NCBI GenBank assembly: GCA_965222505.1
Contig: OZ244956.1
Coordinates: 2,852,001-2,916,000, forward strand
DNA: 64,000 nucleotides
Origin: G965222505 sp965222505
Lineage (GTDB): Bacteria > Bacteroidota > Rhodothermia > Rhodothermales > DATKEJ01
Direction: 5' to 3'
In this document: positions 15,581 to 24,707 of the stretch, piece by piece
How positions within the stretch are numbered: position 1 is the stretch's first letter
How the letters are laid out: the number at the start of each line of letters is the position of its first letter
Notes under the pieces: model-generated
The model's input: the letters and a program-made list of their open reading frames with translations, nothing else
What the model was told of the DNA's origin: nothing
The model's database searches: none
Made by a program: the position numbers and the translations under genes

Positions 15581-16438
15581 TCACCCGGTGCTCGATGTGT
15601 CGTCGGTTTTGAGGAGGAGGTTCAGGGCTTCGCGGGCGGCGCGTTGTTCGGCTTTTTTCTTACTGGAACCAGAGCCGCGCCCCTGGGGGCGATTGTTCAG
15701 AATCACTTCTACCTTAAATTCGCGGGCATGGCTGGGGCCATGTTCCGAGAGCACCCGGTAGTACGGTTGATCCCAACCTCGACCCTGTACGTACTCCAGC
15801 AACAGGCTTTTGTAGTTTTCCCGTCGGGTAATGAGGTCGTCGAGGTCGACATGGGTTTCAATCGTGCTCAACGTGAACCGGCGGGCAGCTTGCAGGCCCT
15901 GGTCAAGGTAGAGGGCCCCCAACACCGCTTCAAAAGCATTGGCCAGGATGCTGGGGTTCTGGCGGCCCTGGGCGCGTTCCATGTCCTCACTCATGAGGAT
16001 GAGCGCGTTCAGGTCGATGGCTTTGGCGTATCGGGCCAGGGCCTTACCGCTCACCAGTTTGGCACGGATGCGCGTCAGGAAACCCTCGTCCTGTTCGGGG
16101 TAACGATGGAACAGGTATTCGGCGACGGCCATGCCCAGGACGGCATCCCCCAGAAACTCCAGTCGTTCATTAGAGCGTTGGTATGGATGCGGTTGATTGC
16201 GCAGGAGAGAGCGGTGGCGGAGGGCACGCTCGTACAGCCCAAGGTCGTTTACGGGCGCGTGGGTAAGGGCCTGAATGGCTTCTCGGGAGACCGGCTGGGG
16301 CTCTTCCGGGGTACGCCAGGGGCGCCGAAAAAGCGTACGAAGGGCGTCTACAAACGCGACCCACCCTTGAGAAGCAACGGCGGTTGATGTACCTGCCGCA
16401 CCCTGGGGCGTAGACGGTTTGTGCTTCACGGAAGCCAT
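15581..16438 (-). CDS. rnc: Ribonuclease III
   Basis: Endoribonuclease that cuts double-stranded RNA in rRNA maturation. The signature NERLEFLGDAVLGMAVAEYL and the second acidic site (NAFEAVLGALYLD) mark the catalytic domain. A C-terminal double-stranded-RNA-binding domain follows (NYKSLLLEYVQGRGW to SSKKKAEQRAAREALNLLL). The ATG at 16438 gives 285 residues. An N-terminal extension of about 40 residues, rich in Ser/Thr/Pro, precedes the catalytic domain. Confidence 0.96.
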   Translation of the reverse strand: MASVKHKPSTPQGAAGTSTAVASQGWVAFVDALRTLFRRPWRTPEEPQPVSREAIQALTHAPVNDLGLYERALRHRSLLRNQPHPYQRSNERLEFLGDAVLGMAVAEYLFHRYPEQDEGFLTRIRAKLVSGKALARYAKAIDLNALILMSEDMERAQGRQNPSILANAFEAVLGALYLDQGLQAARRFTLSTIETHVDLDDLITRRENYKSLLLEYVQGRGWDQPYYRVLSEHGPSHAREFKVEVILNNRPQGRGSGSSKKKAEQRAAREALNLLLKTDDTSSTG

Positions 16439-16628
16439 GTGGAAGAAGAATCTGGTTGCCGGCGTGACCGCTTTAAGATAGCCCATAGGCCCACACGGAA
16501 TCAACGGGGGAACAACGTGTTAGACCGATTTGCCGGGTGGAAATTTGTGTTTACGGTCGATGCAACTGAACCATCGGCTGCGCGTACAGAGGGCAATTTC
16601 GATCCCGAAATTTAACCTTCACACCTGT

Positions 16629-16955
16629 ATGACGGACGAAGCTTGGCTTCTACTTACGATGGTTTTTGTGTTGGCCAGCCTGGCTGGCATTGCCTATTTC
16701 GGACGCCAAAAACGCAAACGGCGGCGCATCAGGCACGGGCGTAGCCGCCGCAGTCGATCCGGTGCTGGTTCGTCAGGTGCTGGTTCATCTGCTGTGCATT
16801 GGCAGGAAAAGATGGAGGCACTTCAGAAGCAACAGGCCGAGTTGGTCCAACGGGTAGAGCAGCTTGAAACCCGGCTCAAAGAAAAGCCGGTGCATACCCA
16901 GAGGCCGTCTCCCCGGGTACACACCGGCCCGCGTCAACACCGAAAGTCGAGTTAG
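16629..16955 (+). CDS. Small single-span membrane protein with basic and coiled-coil segments
   Basis: A 108-residue product from the ATG at 16629. It has one membrane helix (AWLLLTMVFVLASLAGIAYF), a strongly basic stretch (RQKRKRRRIRHG), a short Ser/Gly linker, a coiled coil (EKMEALQKQQAELVQRVEQL) and a basic tail. The layout is N-out, C-in. I do not recognise the family. It could be a scaffold or an envelope-stress adaptor. Its stop overlaps the convergent gene's stop by 4 bp. Confidence 0.55.
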   Translation: MTDEAWLLLTMVFVLASLAGIAYFGRQKRKRRRIRHGRSRRSRSGAGSSGAGSSAVHWQEKMEALQKQQAELVQRVEQLETRLKEKPVHTQRPSPRVHTGPRQHRKSS

Positions 16956-19207
16956 GGTGAAGGCGCGTATGAGGCCAATCCGTTGGCGGCCAGCCACACG
17001 TTGAGGTAATCGAAGGCGGTCACGCTGCTGCTCATGTTGAAGTCGGCGGAGCTATAGCCCGCCGGCCCCCCGTTTTGGGGCAACCAGTAGGTGGTGAAGT
17101 CGACGGATGTAACGCTGCCGTTTGCCGAGGCATCGCCACCCCAGAGCAGGTCGTAGCCATCTCCAGAGGGGCGCAGCGCGTTGGCTCCGAAGGCCCCGTG
17201 AAAGCGGAAAGAGTGGCCTCCAGCCCCGGACTCAAAGTTCACTGCGGTGTCGGTGATTACCCCAAGATGATTGCGGTGGTAGAAGGCGATCCAGTATTTA
17301 CCGCCCCAGATGTTGTCGAAGAAGTGGGCCACCCCGCCGGTGGCGGCGAACACCCGGCCGTCATCATAGATCAGTCCGGCGCGCTGGGCCATGAGTGTCA
17401 TGGTTTCGTCGGGGTGCCCGGCATAGAGGCGAATCAGGCCCCAGTCCACCACGCTGCTCGGCATGGGGTTTCGGCTCTCACCACCACAATAAAACCAGGG
17501 GCTGGTACAGTACGGTTGCGAAAGCGGGACGTACGGGTTCAGGCTCGTGTCGGAATTGCCACCACCGGTGTAGGGGCCGTCGAGCGAGGCCCAGAGGGAA
17601 GAGATCGTAACGTCGTCCTGTGGCCGGTCCCGTTCTCGGCCGAACCAGACCACGCGCGGGGTGACCTGGGAGGAGCCGAAGCCGCACGCGGCGCCGTCTC
17701 CGCCGTTGAGGGTGTGGCCCGTCGCTACCCATGTGTTTCCATAGGGTGAATGGGGACGAGAACGGTAGTAATCGCCCCATCGGGCACACTGGGGGCCGTC
17801 GGTGCCGCTGGCGATGAAAATGAACTCGGGGTTTTGGGGGTTGTCGGGGGTGGTGTTATAGTCGTCGGCAATCCAGGCGTTGAGCCATTGATAAATGGTG
17901 CCTCCTGCAATCGTATACATCCCGCCGAGGTGTCCCCGGCTGTTTGGGCTGACGGCGGGATAGACCCAGGCATAATTGGAATTCCAAATCTGTGGCTCAT
18001 CAATGAGCGCACGGGTGCTTTCCACTAGGCGGATGTACCGTGTGTATGGGTAAGGGAAGCCCCCGCCCTCGGCCACCATCCAGACGAATCCGATGCGACC
18101 GTTGCTCACCCAGCCGCCCATGACCCGGTCATCGAAGAAGACGCACAGGTCTTTGGCATCCGGGCCGGGACAGTTCCCATCACCGCGGGTGGTGGAAGTG
18201 TATGCCCCGTGGTTGACATCGTCCGAGAAGATATTACCGGAAGTGCTGGCCCACCGGTAGACCCGAATCTGCGAGGTCGAGATGTGCGAGGCCCAGTACA
18301 TGGTCGTTGTGGCCCCTTGCACGGGCGTGAAGTTGAACAGGGTACTCTGGTCCCAGTAGCTGAAGTTCAGGGAGCCGCCTGCAGCCAACTGGTCCAGGCT
18401 AAAGCGCATGATGCCGGAGGTTGAGCCTCCGGTACCATCGGGTGTTCGGAATGAGTTGTAGGTGATAAAAAAGTGATCATTGCTTAAGGCAACATGCGGA
18501 TAGTCAAACCAGCGATTGATAGACATACCGATGGTCGAAGGGAGGATGTCCCAATACGTCCAGAGGCCCTGTGCAAGGTTGTCTTGCCCGACGGCGACGG
18601 CGATACGGTACCGGTTGTCATCCCCATCGTGGCTGTATTGGAGTAGCCAGATCATCATGTCCCGTGCATCGTCATAGATGACCTCCTGGTCACAGCAGAA
18701 GCCACCGTCCGAAGCCGGGAATGTGTTGAAGGGATCGACCCATTGCCAATTATTGCCGTGGTCGAAAGAGATGGCGCCGTACCAGTTTCCCGTTGCGAAA
18801 AGGACATTGCTGTTGGCCCCCACGCTAATTTCACCCACCGTAGATCGAAAGCCGTTCGGTGCTGCGGTGATGACGTTGTTCTCGTAGACTTGAAAATCTT
18901 CGGGGGCTACATTGTTGGGTCCGGTAACCTCGGTCGGTGAACCGGTCGGGCCTTCCACAACGGTGCCCGGCACCACAGGTGTGACCGGGGTTTCCGGCTT
19001 GGGACGGCGGGCGCGTTCGTCCTGGACGCGCCGCAACTCGGCCAGGGATTCCGGTGAGGGCGGATCGTTGGTGTATTCTGCCTGGACGGTGGTACCCGGT
19101 CCCAGGGTGCCGGATTGGGCTTGAATCGAATTGGTCTGTCCGTTCGCAATGACCGGCAGGGTCAACAAGGCAAACAGCATAGCGATTTTAAAGAGGCGCA
19201 TGCTCAT
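16952..19207 (-). CDS. Secreted beta-propeller-like protein with EF-hand (dockerin-like) C-terminal module
   Basis: From the ATG at 19207 the product is 751 residues with a signal peptide (MSMRLFKIAMLFALLTLPVI, cleavage near ANGQ). The large middle is Trp/Tyr/Asp-rich with repeating segments such as LFATGNWYGAISFDHGNNW, as in exo-sialidase/BNR propeller folds. No catalytic site could be assigned. The C-terminal module has VVDWGLIRLY, YWIAFYHRNHLGVIT and LLWGGDASANGSVTSVDF, then a second loop DFNMSSSVTAFDYLNVWL. These are tandem EF-hand loops with D/N at positions 1, 3, 5 and 12. It ends just after the second loop, with no separate type-IX tail. Confidence 0.75.
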   Translation of the reverse strand: MSMRLFKIAMLFALLTLPVIANGQTNSIQAQSGTLGPGTTVQAEYTNDPPSPESLAELRRVQDERARRPKPETPVTPVVPGTVVEGPTGSPTEVTGPNNVAPEDFQVYENNVITAAPNGFRSTVGEISVGANSNVLFATGNWYGAISFDHGNNWQWVDPFNTFPASDGGFCCDQEVIYDDARDMMIWLLQYSHDGDDNRYRIAVAVGQDNLAQGLWTYWDILPSTIGMSINRWFDYPHVALSNDHFFITYNSFRTPDGTGGSTSGIMRFSLDQLAAGGSLNFSYWDQSTLFNFTPVQGATTTMYWASHISTSQIRVYRWASTSGNIFSDDVNHGAYTSTTRGDGNCPGPDAKDLCVFFDDRVMGGWVSNGRIGFVWMVAEGGGFPYPYTRYIRLVESTRALIDEPQIWNSNYAWVYPAVSPNSRGHLGGMYTIAGGTIYQWLNAWIADDYNTTPDNPQNPEFIFIASGTDGPQCARWGDYYRSRPHSPYGNTWVATGHTLNGGDGAACGFGSSQVTPRVVWFGRERDRPQDDVTISSLWASLDGPYTGGGNSDTSLNPYVPLSQPYCTSPWFYCGGESRNPMPSSVVDWGLIRLYAGHPDETMTLMAQRAGLIYDDGRVFAATGGVAHFFDNIWGGKYWIAFYHRNHLGVITDTAVNFESGAGGHSFRFHGAFGANALRPSGDGYDLLWGGDASANGSVTSVDFTTYWLPQNGGPAGYSSADFNMSSSVTAFDYLNVWLAANGLASYAPSP

Positions 19208-19599
19208 TTCGAGATCATTTTGTGGTACGCGCTGGTGTCTTGCAGATCGGTACACCAGGAGGCGTTCCTGTGAAAGGACGGGCGAATCCGGCCAGGTCGG
19301 CTTTGGGCCGAGGTGGCCGGGAAAAGGCCGGCGGAGCGCCCTGAGCCGGCTTCAGGTCAAGAGAAATAGTTATGGTGTTCTAGAAGAAGAGCGTAGAACA
19401 ACAGGCCATACGGACACCCACGTGCGCAGAAGATGGGATATCCGTTGCCTTATCAATATACGCCCTTTTACTATGTTATCGCAATTTTGATACATTCTGT
19501 TATGCCGTCTTGGCCCCTTCGGCCTTGTCGAAATGCACAAGATCAACGACAAGCGGCGTAACATCAGTTGATAAAATTCGGATCACGGCCCTCCGAAAA
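19208..19599. other. Intergenic region with 70-bp repeat copy 2
   Basis: Between the propeller-like gene and the response regulator I see a GC-rich stretch with inverted cggcc/ggccg words (about 19285-19350), then A+T-rich DNA, then the dispersed repeat at 19500-19570. No gene is visible. Promoter elements for the propeller-like gene should lie in the first part. Confidence 0.45.
19500..19570 (+). repeat. 70-bp dispersed repeat, copy 2
   Basis: Shares tatgccgtcttggcccc, then ccttgtcgaaatgcacaaga, then caacgacaagcggcgtaaca with the other copies (3260-3330 and 43886-43957). The segments cttgtcg and cgacaag can pair around a 16-base loop. It lies 30 bp from the regulator stop codon. Confidence 0.78.
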
Positions 19600-20289
19600 T
19601 CATCCCACAAACTTGTAGCCCAGGCCGTGCAAGGTCAGGATGTATCGGGGCTTGGCGGGTTGGGGTTCAATCTTTCGACGCAACCAGGCCACATGTACGT
19701 CTACGGTTCGCGTACTCGGGAGGGCGTCATAGCCCCACACTTCATTTAGGATGGTATCGCGGGATAGCGCGAGGCCCTTGTTTTCGATGAAGTAGCACAG
19801 GAGCTGGAATTCCTTGGCCGAGAGGTCAAGCGGTTGGCCCGCCCGGTGTACCTCGGCCCGCTGGAAATCGACACGAATCGTGCCGAATTGATAGCGGGTG
19901 TATTTTGCGGCGGACGGAGGCGTTGGGTGGCGGCGCAGTAGGGCTTCAACGCGGGCCAACAACTCCAGCATATCGAACGGCTTGGTCAGGTAATCATCCG
20001 CGCCGAGTTTTAAGCCGAGCACTTTGTCGATCACCTGGCCGCGTGCCGTGAGCATCAGGACCGGGGTGTCGATGCCTGCCCGCCGGAGGTCCCGGCAAAG
20101 GTCAAAACCGTTCTTTTCGGGGAGCATCACGTCCAGCAAGATCAGGTCGAACGGTTGGGTAATGGCCTGTTGAAGTCCGCGCGCGCCGTCCATCACGGCG
20201 GTCGGTGTGTACCCTTCTTCCGTCAGGCGGTCCGTCAGGGTCAGGACCAGGCCCGGTTCATCCTCAATCAGCAAGATTCGTTTGGGCAT
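19600..20289 (-). CDS. OmpR/PhoB-family response regulator
   Basis: A 229-residue regulator with receiver acidic pair E9/D10, phospho-acceptor in LLDVMLPEKNGFD, LTARG and TKPF. The C-terminal winged helix ends HGLGYKFVG. It follows its kinase after 6 bp on the same strand and is a paralogue of the regulator at 377-1066. Upstream of the operon (22128-22165) are TTAACA direct repeats that an OmpR/PhoB-type protein could bind, so autoregulation is likely. Confidence 0.95.
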   Translation of the reverse strand: MPKRILLIEDEPGLVLTLTDRLTEEGYTPTAVMDGARGLQQAITQPFDLILLDVMLPEKNGFDLCRDLRRAGIDTPVLMLTARGQVIDKVLGLKLGADDYLTKPFDMLELLARVEALLRRHPTPPSAAKYTRYQFGTIRVDFQRAEVHRAGQPLDLSAKEFQLLCYFIENKGLALSRDTILNEVWGYDALPSTRTVDVHVAWLRRKIEPQPAKPRYILTLHGLGYKFVG

Positions 20290-20295
20290 CGGAGG

Positions 20296-22062
20296 TCATA
20301 TAGCGGTTGGCAGATGGAGCGTGAACGTGCTGCCCTGGTTCAGGGCACTCGTCACGGTGACCTGTCCGTTGTGGGCCTCCAAGATACGCTGCACCAGACT
20401 CAGGCCGATGCCGTTGCCCCGGATCTGTTGGGCGCGGCTGGTTTCGCCCCGGAAAAACGGCTCGAACACATGCGGTACTTCGTGGGCCGGGATGCCCATG
20501 CCCTCATCCCGAACGTTGAGCATGAGGTGTGCTGTGGCCGGGTCATAGGCCGCTTCGATGTACACCTGCTTGCCGGGGTCGCTGTATTTGACCGCATTCA
20601 GAATCAGGTTGCGCAAGGCCATCTCCAGCATGTGGGCCTCGCCGTACGCCGGGGGCAGACCGTCCGGTAGGTGTTGGACCACGTGCATATCTCGCGCCGA
20701 AAGGGCTTGTTGACACCCCTTCAGGGTTTGGTGCACCAGCGCAGAGAGGTCTACAGGTTGAAACGCAGCGGTGCTTTGTCCCGATTCCGCACCGGCCAGG
20801 GCCAGGACCTGTTCGATCATGTCAGACAGCCGCTTTTCTTCATCCTGGATTAACCGTCCGTATTGCTGTGCCCGATCCGGCTGCCGAATCACGCCATGCG
20901 CCAGGTTTTCGGCAGCGGAGCGGATGACGGCTAACGGGGTGCGCAGTTCATGGGATACGCCCGCCACGAAGGCCATCTGCTGGGCGGCCAGCCGCCGCGC
21001 TTGCCGCGCCGATGCTATGACCAGTCCGATGGCCAGACCCAGGATCAAAAGGGTCCCGAAACTCACGGCCAGGTTGCCGCGCCGGTTTCGCCGGACCGCT
21101 GCTTCCAGCGAGCCGGCCTTGTGCCACGCTTGCAGGGTCCATTGTGGGGTTGGGACCTGAATCAGAAGGGTCTCATGATCTAAATCGTCTGATTGCTGCG
21201 GTTCATTCCAGGGGCGTAATGCCTTACCATTCGGTATCCGAATATCCACATGTTCGTCAACAGTAACCGTACGTTCTATAGATCGATTGGACGTGTTTTT
21301 GTAGGAAAAGGCCAACTCCCGCGAGGAGCCAATCGGGACAGCGGCATCCGGTGTTCCAAAACCGGTCCAATCCGACGTTGAGGTATAAAGGATGTGACCG
21401 GGGGCCTCGGTCTGTATGACCTTGACTTCATAGTCCAGCGTACCTCCAGCGGCAAGATGTTCATCAATCAACACAGGTATCAATTGCGTGCGCAGGGCGG
21501 TCGGGTTCAGGAGCAAGAGGTGCATGGTGACCGGTATGATGTCTGTCCCATGTACATCCGGCAGGTTTGGGATCACCAGACCCGGCGGCGAAGCCGTGTT
21601 GCAGGAGGGGAGCGGTTTGTGTAGATCGGGTTGGAGCAGTGCTGTCAGGCAGGCAGGCCAACCCACCCAATCTGTCGGCCAGTCTATCGTCTTCCAGGAG
21701 GTCGCTTGGGTTGATAGTGTTTCGAGTCGGGGATGGCCTGAGGCGGTAGGTTGCACCCGATATAATCCGGCAAATATATTCGGGTAGGGGGTGGTGGCCT
21801 TCCAGGTTTGAAATCGTTTCGCAAGGTGCGTTTCACCCATCTCCATTAAGGTCCCGACCTCGGAAGCGTGCGCGTCAAAAAGGAGCGTCAGCCGTTCCTC
21901 GATTTGCATCAGGCCCATGACCAGCATGCTCTGCATCCGGGCGTTTTCGGCCGAGCTGAGTTGACCAATCCAGCGGTACTGCAAGCCCGCCAACGCCGGC
22001 AACAACAGCAATAGGCCGATGCCCAACCAATGGATCCAACGATCAGGATTTGTTGATTTCAT
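20296..22062 (-). CDS. Membrane sensor histidine kinase
   Basis: A 588-residue kinase from the ATG at 22062. A first membrane helix (WLGIGLLLLLPALAGLQY) is followed by a periplasmic sensor region of about 290 residues and a second helix (LAVSFGTLLILGLAIGLVIA). The dimerisation domain has H371 in GVSHELRTPLAVI. The ATPase domain has the N box LILNAVKYSD, the G1 box RDEGMGIP, FEPFFRGE and the G2 box GNGIGLSLV. It phosphorylates the regulator encoded 6 bp downstream. The sensor region contains no family I recognise, so the signal is unknown. Confidence 0.94.
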   Translation of the reverse strand: MKSTNPDRWIHWLGIGLLLLLPALAGLQYRWIGQLSSAENARMQSMLVMGLMQIEERLTLLFDAHASEVGTLMEMGETHLAKRFQTWKATTPYPNIFAGLYRVQPTASGHPRLETLSTQATSWKTIDWPTDWVGWPACLTALLQPDLHKPLPSCNTASPPGLVIPNLPDVHGTDIIPVTMHLLLLNPTALRTQLIPVLIDEHLAAGGTLDYEVKVIQTEAPGHILYTSTSDWTGFGTPDAAVPIGSSRELAFSYKNTSNRSIERTVTVDEHVDIRIPNGKALRPWNEPQQSDDLDHETLLIQVPTPQWTLQAWHKAGSLEAAVRRNRRGNLAVSFGTLLILGLAIGLVIASARQARRLAAQQMAFVAGVSHELRTPLAVIRSAAENLAHGVIRQPDRAQQYGRLIQDEEKRLSDMIEQVLALAGAESGQSTAAFQPVDLSALVHQTLKGCQQALSARDMHVVQHLPDGLPPAYGEAHMLEMALRNLILNAVKYSDPGKQVYIEAAYDPATAHLMLNVRDEGMGIPAHEVPHVFEPFFRGETSRAQQIRGNGIGLSLVQRILEAHNGQVTVTSALNQGSTFTLHLPTAI

Positions 22063-22127
22063 ATCTGTTTCCAGCGTGAGCACCTGCTACCTTGCCCGAT
22101 TGGCCCTGTTTCGGTGGGGGGATGGAT

Positions 22128-22165
22128 TTAACATCCTTAACATATCGTTAGCTGTCCTTTAACAT
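22128..22165. promoter_or_regulatory. TTAACA direct repeats, PhoP/PhoB-like operator
   Basis: Heptamers ttaacat at 22128, 22137 and 22159, and ttagctg at 22148. The last three are spaced exactly 11 bp apart. Direct TTAACA repeats at 11-bp spacing are the binding pattern of PhoP/PhoB-type OmpR-family regulators. The site lies between the kinase/regulator operon and the divergent serine hydrolase gene and could control both. Confidence 0.55.
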
Positions 22166-22225
22166 CTTGATGGAAGCCGGGTACGTAGTTGAGGCTTTGC
22201 CTTCTTAACCCGAAACCATACCTCC

Positions 22226-24568
22226 ATGAAGTGGTCCGCTCTTGTATGCTGCCTGAGTCTATTTATGTTGATACACACGGCCTGCCCGGCCCAGCCGACG
22301 ACCGACGTCGTGGACGGTGAAACCGCCGCCGTACTGGATGCCTACATGACGGCCTGGGCCGAAACCGGTGAGGCCGGGGCCTTGCTGGTGGCCAAAGACG
22401 GCCAGATCCTCCTCAAAAAGGGCTATGGTCTGGCGGACCGGGTACGCAACATCCCCAACACCGGCGATACCATTTTTCCCATCGGCTCTATCGTCAAGCC
22501 CCTCACGCGCATCGCCATCAACCAACTGGAAGCCGCCGGGAAACTCAGTAAAATAGATCCCCTGTCGAAATTTCTGGACGGCGTCCCCGCCGATAAACAA
22601 GCCATCACCCTCGAACAACTCCTCGCCCATGAAGCCGGTTTTCAGGATCATCACGGTCCGGATTTGCAGCCGGCGCCTCGTGAGGAAACCCTGCAACGCA
22701 TCCTCGGCCAACGCTTGTTGTTCACGCCGGGCGAAGACGAAAGCTATTCCAATTCCGGCTACACCCTGCTCGCCGCCGTGATCGAAAACGTGTCCGGGCA
22801 GTCTTACCCCGACTACATCGAAGCCAACGTTCTGACCCTGGCTGGTATGACACGCACGGGGTTCTACCGCGATCCTCGTTGGTCTCGTGAGGAGGTGGCG
22901 GTGATGTACGATGGATACGAAAGCTACCCGGAAGGCAACTCGCCCCTGGATTGGCCGGAAACCACCTGGGCTTTGATGGGCAACGGCGGTATCGCCGGTC
23001 CGCCAGAGGATCTGTACCGCTGGGCGCAGTACCGCCGGGCACAAGGGGCCACTGGCCCAATGTTTGCCGCCGGGGGAGGAAACTACGGCAACGTGGCCGT
23101 CTTGATGGATTTCCCCGAGCACGGCACCCTCGTGTTTATGACCAACACGGACGACGACGGTATGGAAGACCCCAAGATGATAGAGGACCTCGTTAAGATG
23201 GCCTTCGGCCTTGAAATTGCGCTGGGCGATGAAGACGAGGACGGCGTAGATCTGGAGGCCCTTCATGCGGCGCTAAAGGCTGAGGCCGAAGCGGATCAGT
23301 TTTCAGGGGTGGTGCTGGTGGCGCAGGGCGGGCAGGCCAGCTTTATCGCATCCTACGGCATGGCCGACCGGGAAAACGCCATACCCAATACGCCCGATAC
23401 CCGGTTCAATCTGGGCTCGATCAACAAGGACTTTACCGCCGTCGCAGTGCTACAACTCTGGCATCAGGGCAAGCTCAACCTGGATGCACCCCTCATCACC
23501 TACCTGCCGGAATTTCCTGCCGAACGGGGCAGCAGGATCACGGTGCGGCACTTGTTGCAGCACCGGTCGGGGTTGGGGCATTATTGGAACCATCCGCAAT
23601 TCACCAACCACAAGGCAGACCTGCGCACGATGGACAATTACCTCGCGTTCATCAAAGACATGCCGCTCGACTTTGAACCGGGCAGTCGGCAACAGTACAG
23701 CAACGCTGGTTTTGAACTCCTCGGCAGCATCATCGAGCGTGTGAGTGGGCAACCCTACCGGACGTATGTTCAGGAACACATCTTTGAACCCGCCGGCATG
23801 AAGGGGGCCGGTTTCTTTGAAACCGTTCATCTTCCTGAAAAGACGGCCATCGGTTATACCGGTGAAGACCGGATGCCGAACACGGACGTGTTGCCGCCCA
23901 TCGGCACGGCGGCGGGGGCGGCCTATGCCACCGTCGAGGATTTGCTGGAATTCTACAGCACACTCCTGGACGGCAAGCTGGTGCCGCTTCCGTATGTGGC
24001 CTTTCAGTTTAACGACTTTGAGGCGTTCGATGAAAACGCGGGTCCGCTTGAAGGTAGCGTAGCGCTTGCTGGGGGTGCGCCGGGCTTGAACGCAAGTGCC
24101 GAACTCGAATTCGGCCCACGGGATTTCGTGATTGTCATGACGAACCTGGACCCGCCGTTGGCCGAGGAAACTGCAACCCGCATTGCCGGAAGGCTTCGGG
24201 GAGATGCCGAGGAAGAGGACGGTGAATATAATGGCCCGCCGGTTGATGGGGCAGGCATGGAGGTTGTGGCAATGGGAATGATCGACACGATCAACGCGGG
24301 TAACAAAGACCGAAGCCTCGCCTTCATCAAACAGCACATCGCGCCTGAAGTTGTGGAACGCAATACACCCGAACGGTTACTCGGCTATTTCGAGCAAATC
24401 CTCAACGACCACGGCCAGTTAACGGTTGGAGACATTGACCTCCGCCCCAATGGAAAAGCCCGACTCTTGGCCCGAGGGGCTACCTCCGGCGACCGTATCA
24501 CGTTCGCATTACGCTTCGCCGGCGCTCCGCCGTTGATTCAGGAAATGGGTGTAGAAGTGGATGGGTAG
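22226..24568 (+). CDS. Lipoprotein with two tandem beta-lactamase-family serine hydrolase domains
   Basis: A 780-residue protein with the lipobox LIHTAC. Two PF00144-type domains follow in tandem. The first (about 35-340) has SIVK in PIGSIVKPLT and YSN in YSNSGY. The second (about 350-650) has SINK in LGSINKDFT and YSN in YSNAGF. Both therefore keep the SxxK serine/lysine and the tyrosine. A C-terminal domain of about 100 residues follows, similar in style to the small domain appended to such esterases. It probably hydrolyses peptide or ester bonds outside the cytoplasm. It is transcribed away from the kinase/regulator operon and shares its Pho-like operator region. Confidence 0.85.
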   Translation: MKWSALVCCLSLFMLIHTACPAQPTTDVVDGETAAVLDAYMTAWAETGEAGALLVAKDGQILLKKGYGLADRVRNIPNTGDTIFPIGSIVKPLTRIAINQLEAAGKLSKIDPLSKFLDGVPADKQAITLEQLLAHEAGFQDHHGPDLQPAPREETLQRILGQRLLFTPGEDESYSNSGYTLLAAVIENVSGQSYPDYIEANVLTLAGMTRTGFYRDPRWSREEVAVMYDGYESYPEGNSPLDWPETTWALMGNGGIAGPPEDLYRWAQYRRAQGATGPMFAAGGGNYGNVAVLMDFPEHGTLVFMTNTDDDGMEDPKMIEDLVKMAFGLEIALGDEDEDGVDLEALHAALKAEAEADQFSGVVLVAQGGQASFIASYGMADRENAIPNTPDTRFNLGSINKDFTAVAVLQLWHQGKLNLDAPLITYLPEFPAERGSRITVRHLLQHRSGLGHYWNHPQFTNHKADLRTMDNYLAFIKDMPLDFEPGSRQQYSNAGFELLGSIIERVSGQPYRTYVQEHIFEPAGMKGAGFFETVHLPEKTAIGYTGEDRMPNTDVLPPIGTAAGAAYATVEDLLEFYSTLLDGKLVPLPYVAFQFNDFEAFDENAGPLEGSVALAGGAPGLNASAELEFGPRDFVIVMTNLDPPLAEETATRIAGRLRGDAEEEDGEYNGPPVDGAGMEVVAMGMIDTINAGNKDRSLAFIKQHIAPEVVERNTPERLLGYFEQILNDHGQLTVGDIDLRPNGKARLLARGATSGDRITFALRFAGAPPLIQEMGVEVDG

Positions 24569-24573
24569 GGAAT

Positions 24574-24668
24574 GTATTGCGTGATGCGTGAGATCAGTCC
24601 CAGACGTTCCACGGCCCGAGTATTCGGTTTCTGTGATCTACGCCGGAATCACGCAACACGCATCACGA
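24574..24668. repeat. Inverted heptamer repeat, ATCACGC family (locus I)
   Basis: The left arm is gtattgc, gtgatgc, gtgagat (24574-24594). The right arm is atcacgc, aacacgc, atcacga (24648-24668). Each arm is in strict 7-bp register and the two are near-complements around a 53-bp centre. It starts 5 bp after the serine hydrolase stop codon. Confidence 0.7.
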
Positions 24669-24707
24669 TTTTGGCACTTTGCTCAAAGGCAAGGCGCAAC
24701 ATGTCCG

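Noticed and set aside
20296..22062. Naming the second two-component pair phoR/phoB
   Set aside because: The TTAACA boxes are suggestive, but no pst/phoU genes are nearby and the sensor domain is unrelated to PhoR as far as can be seen.
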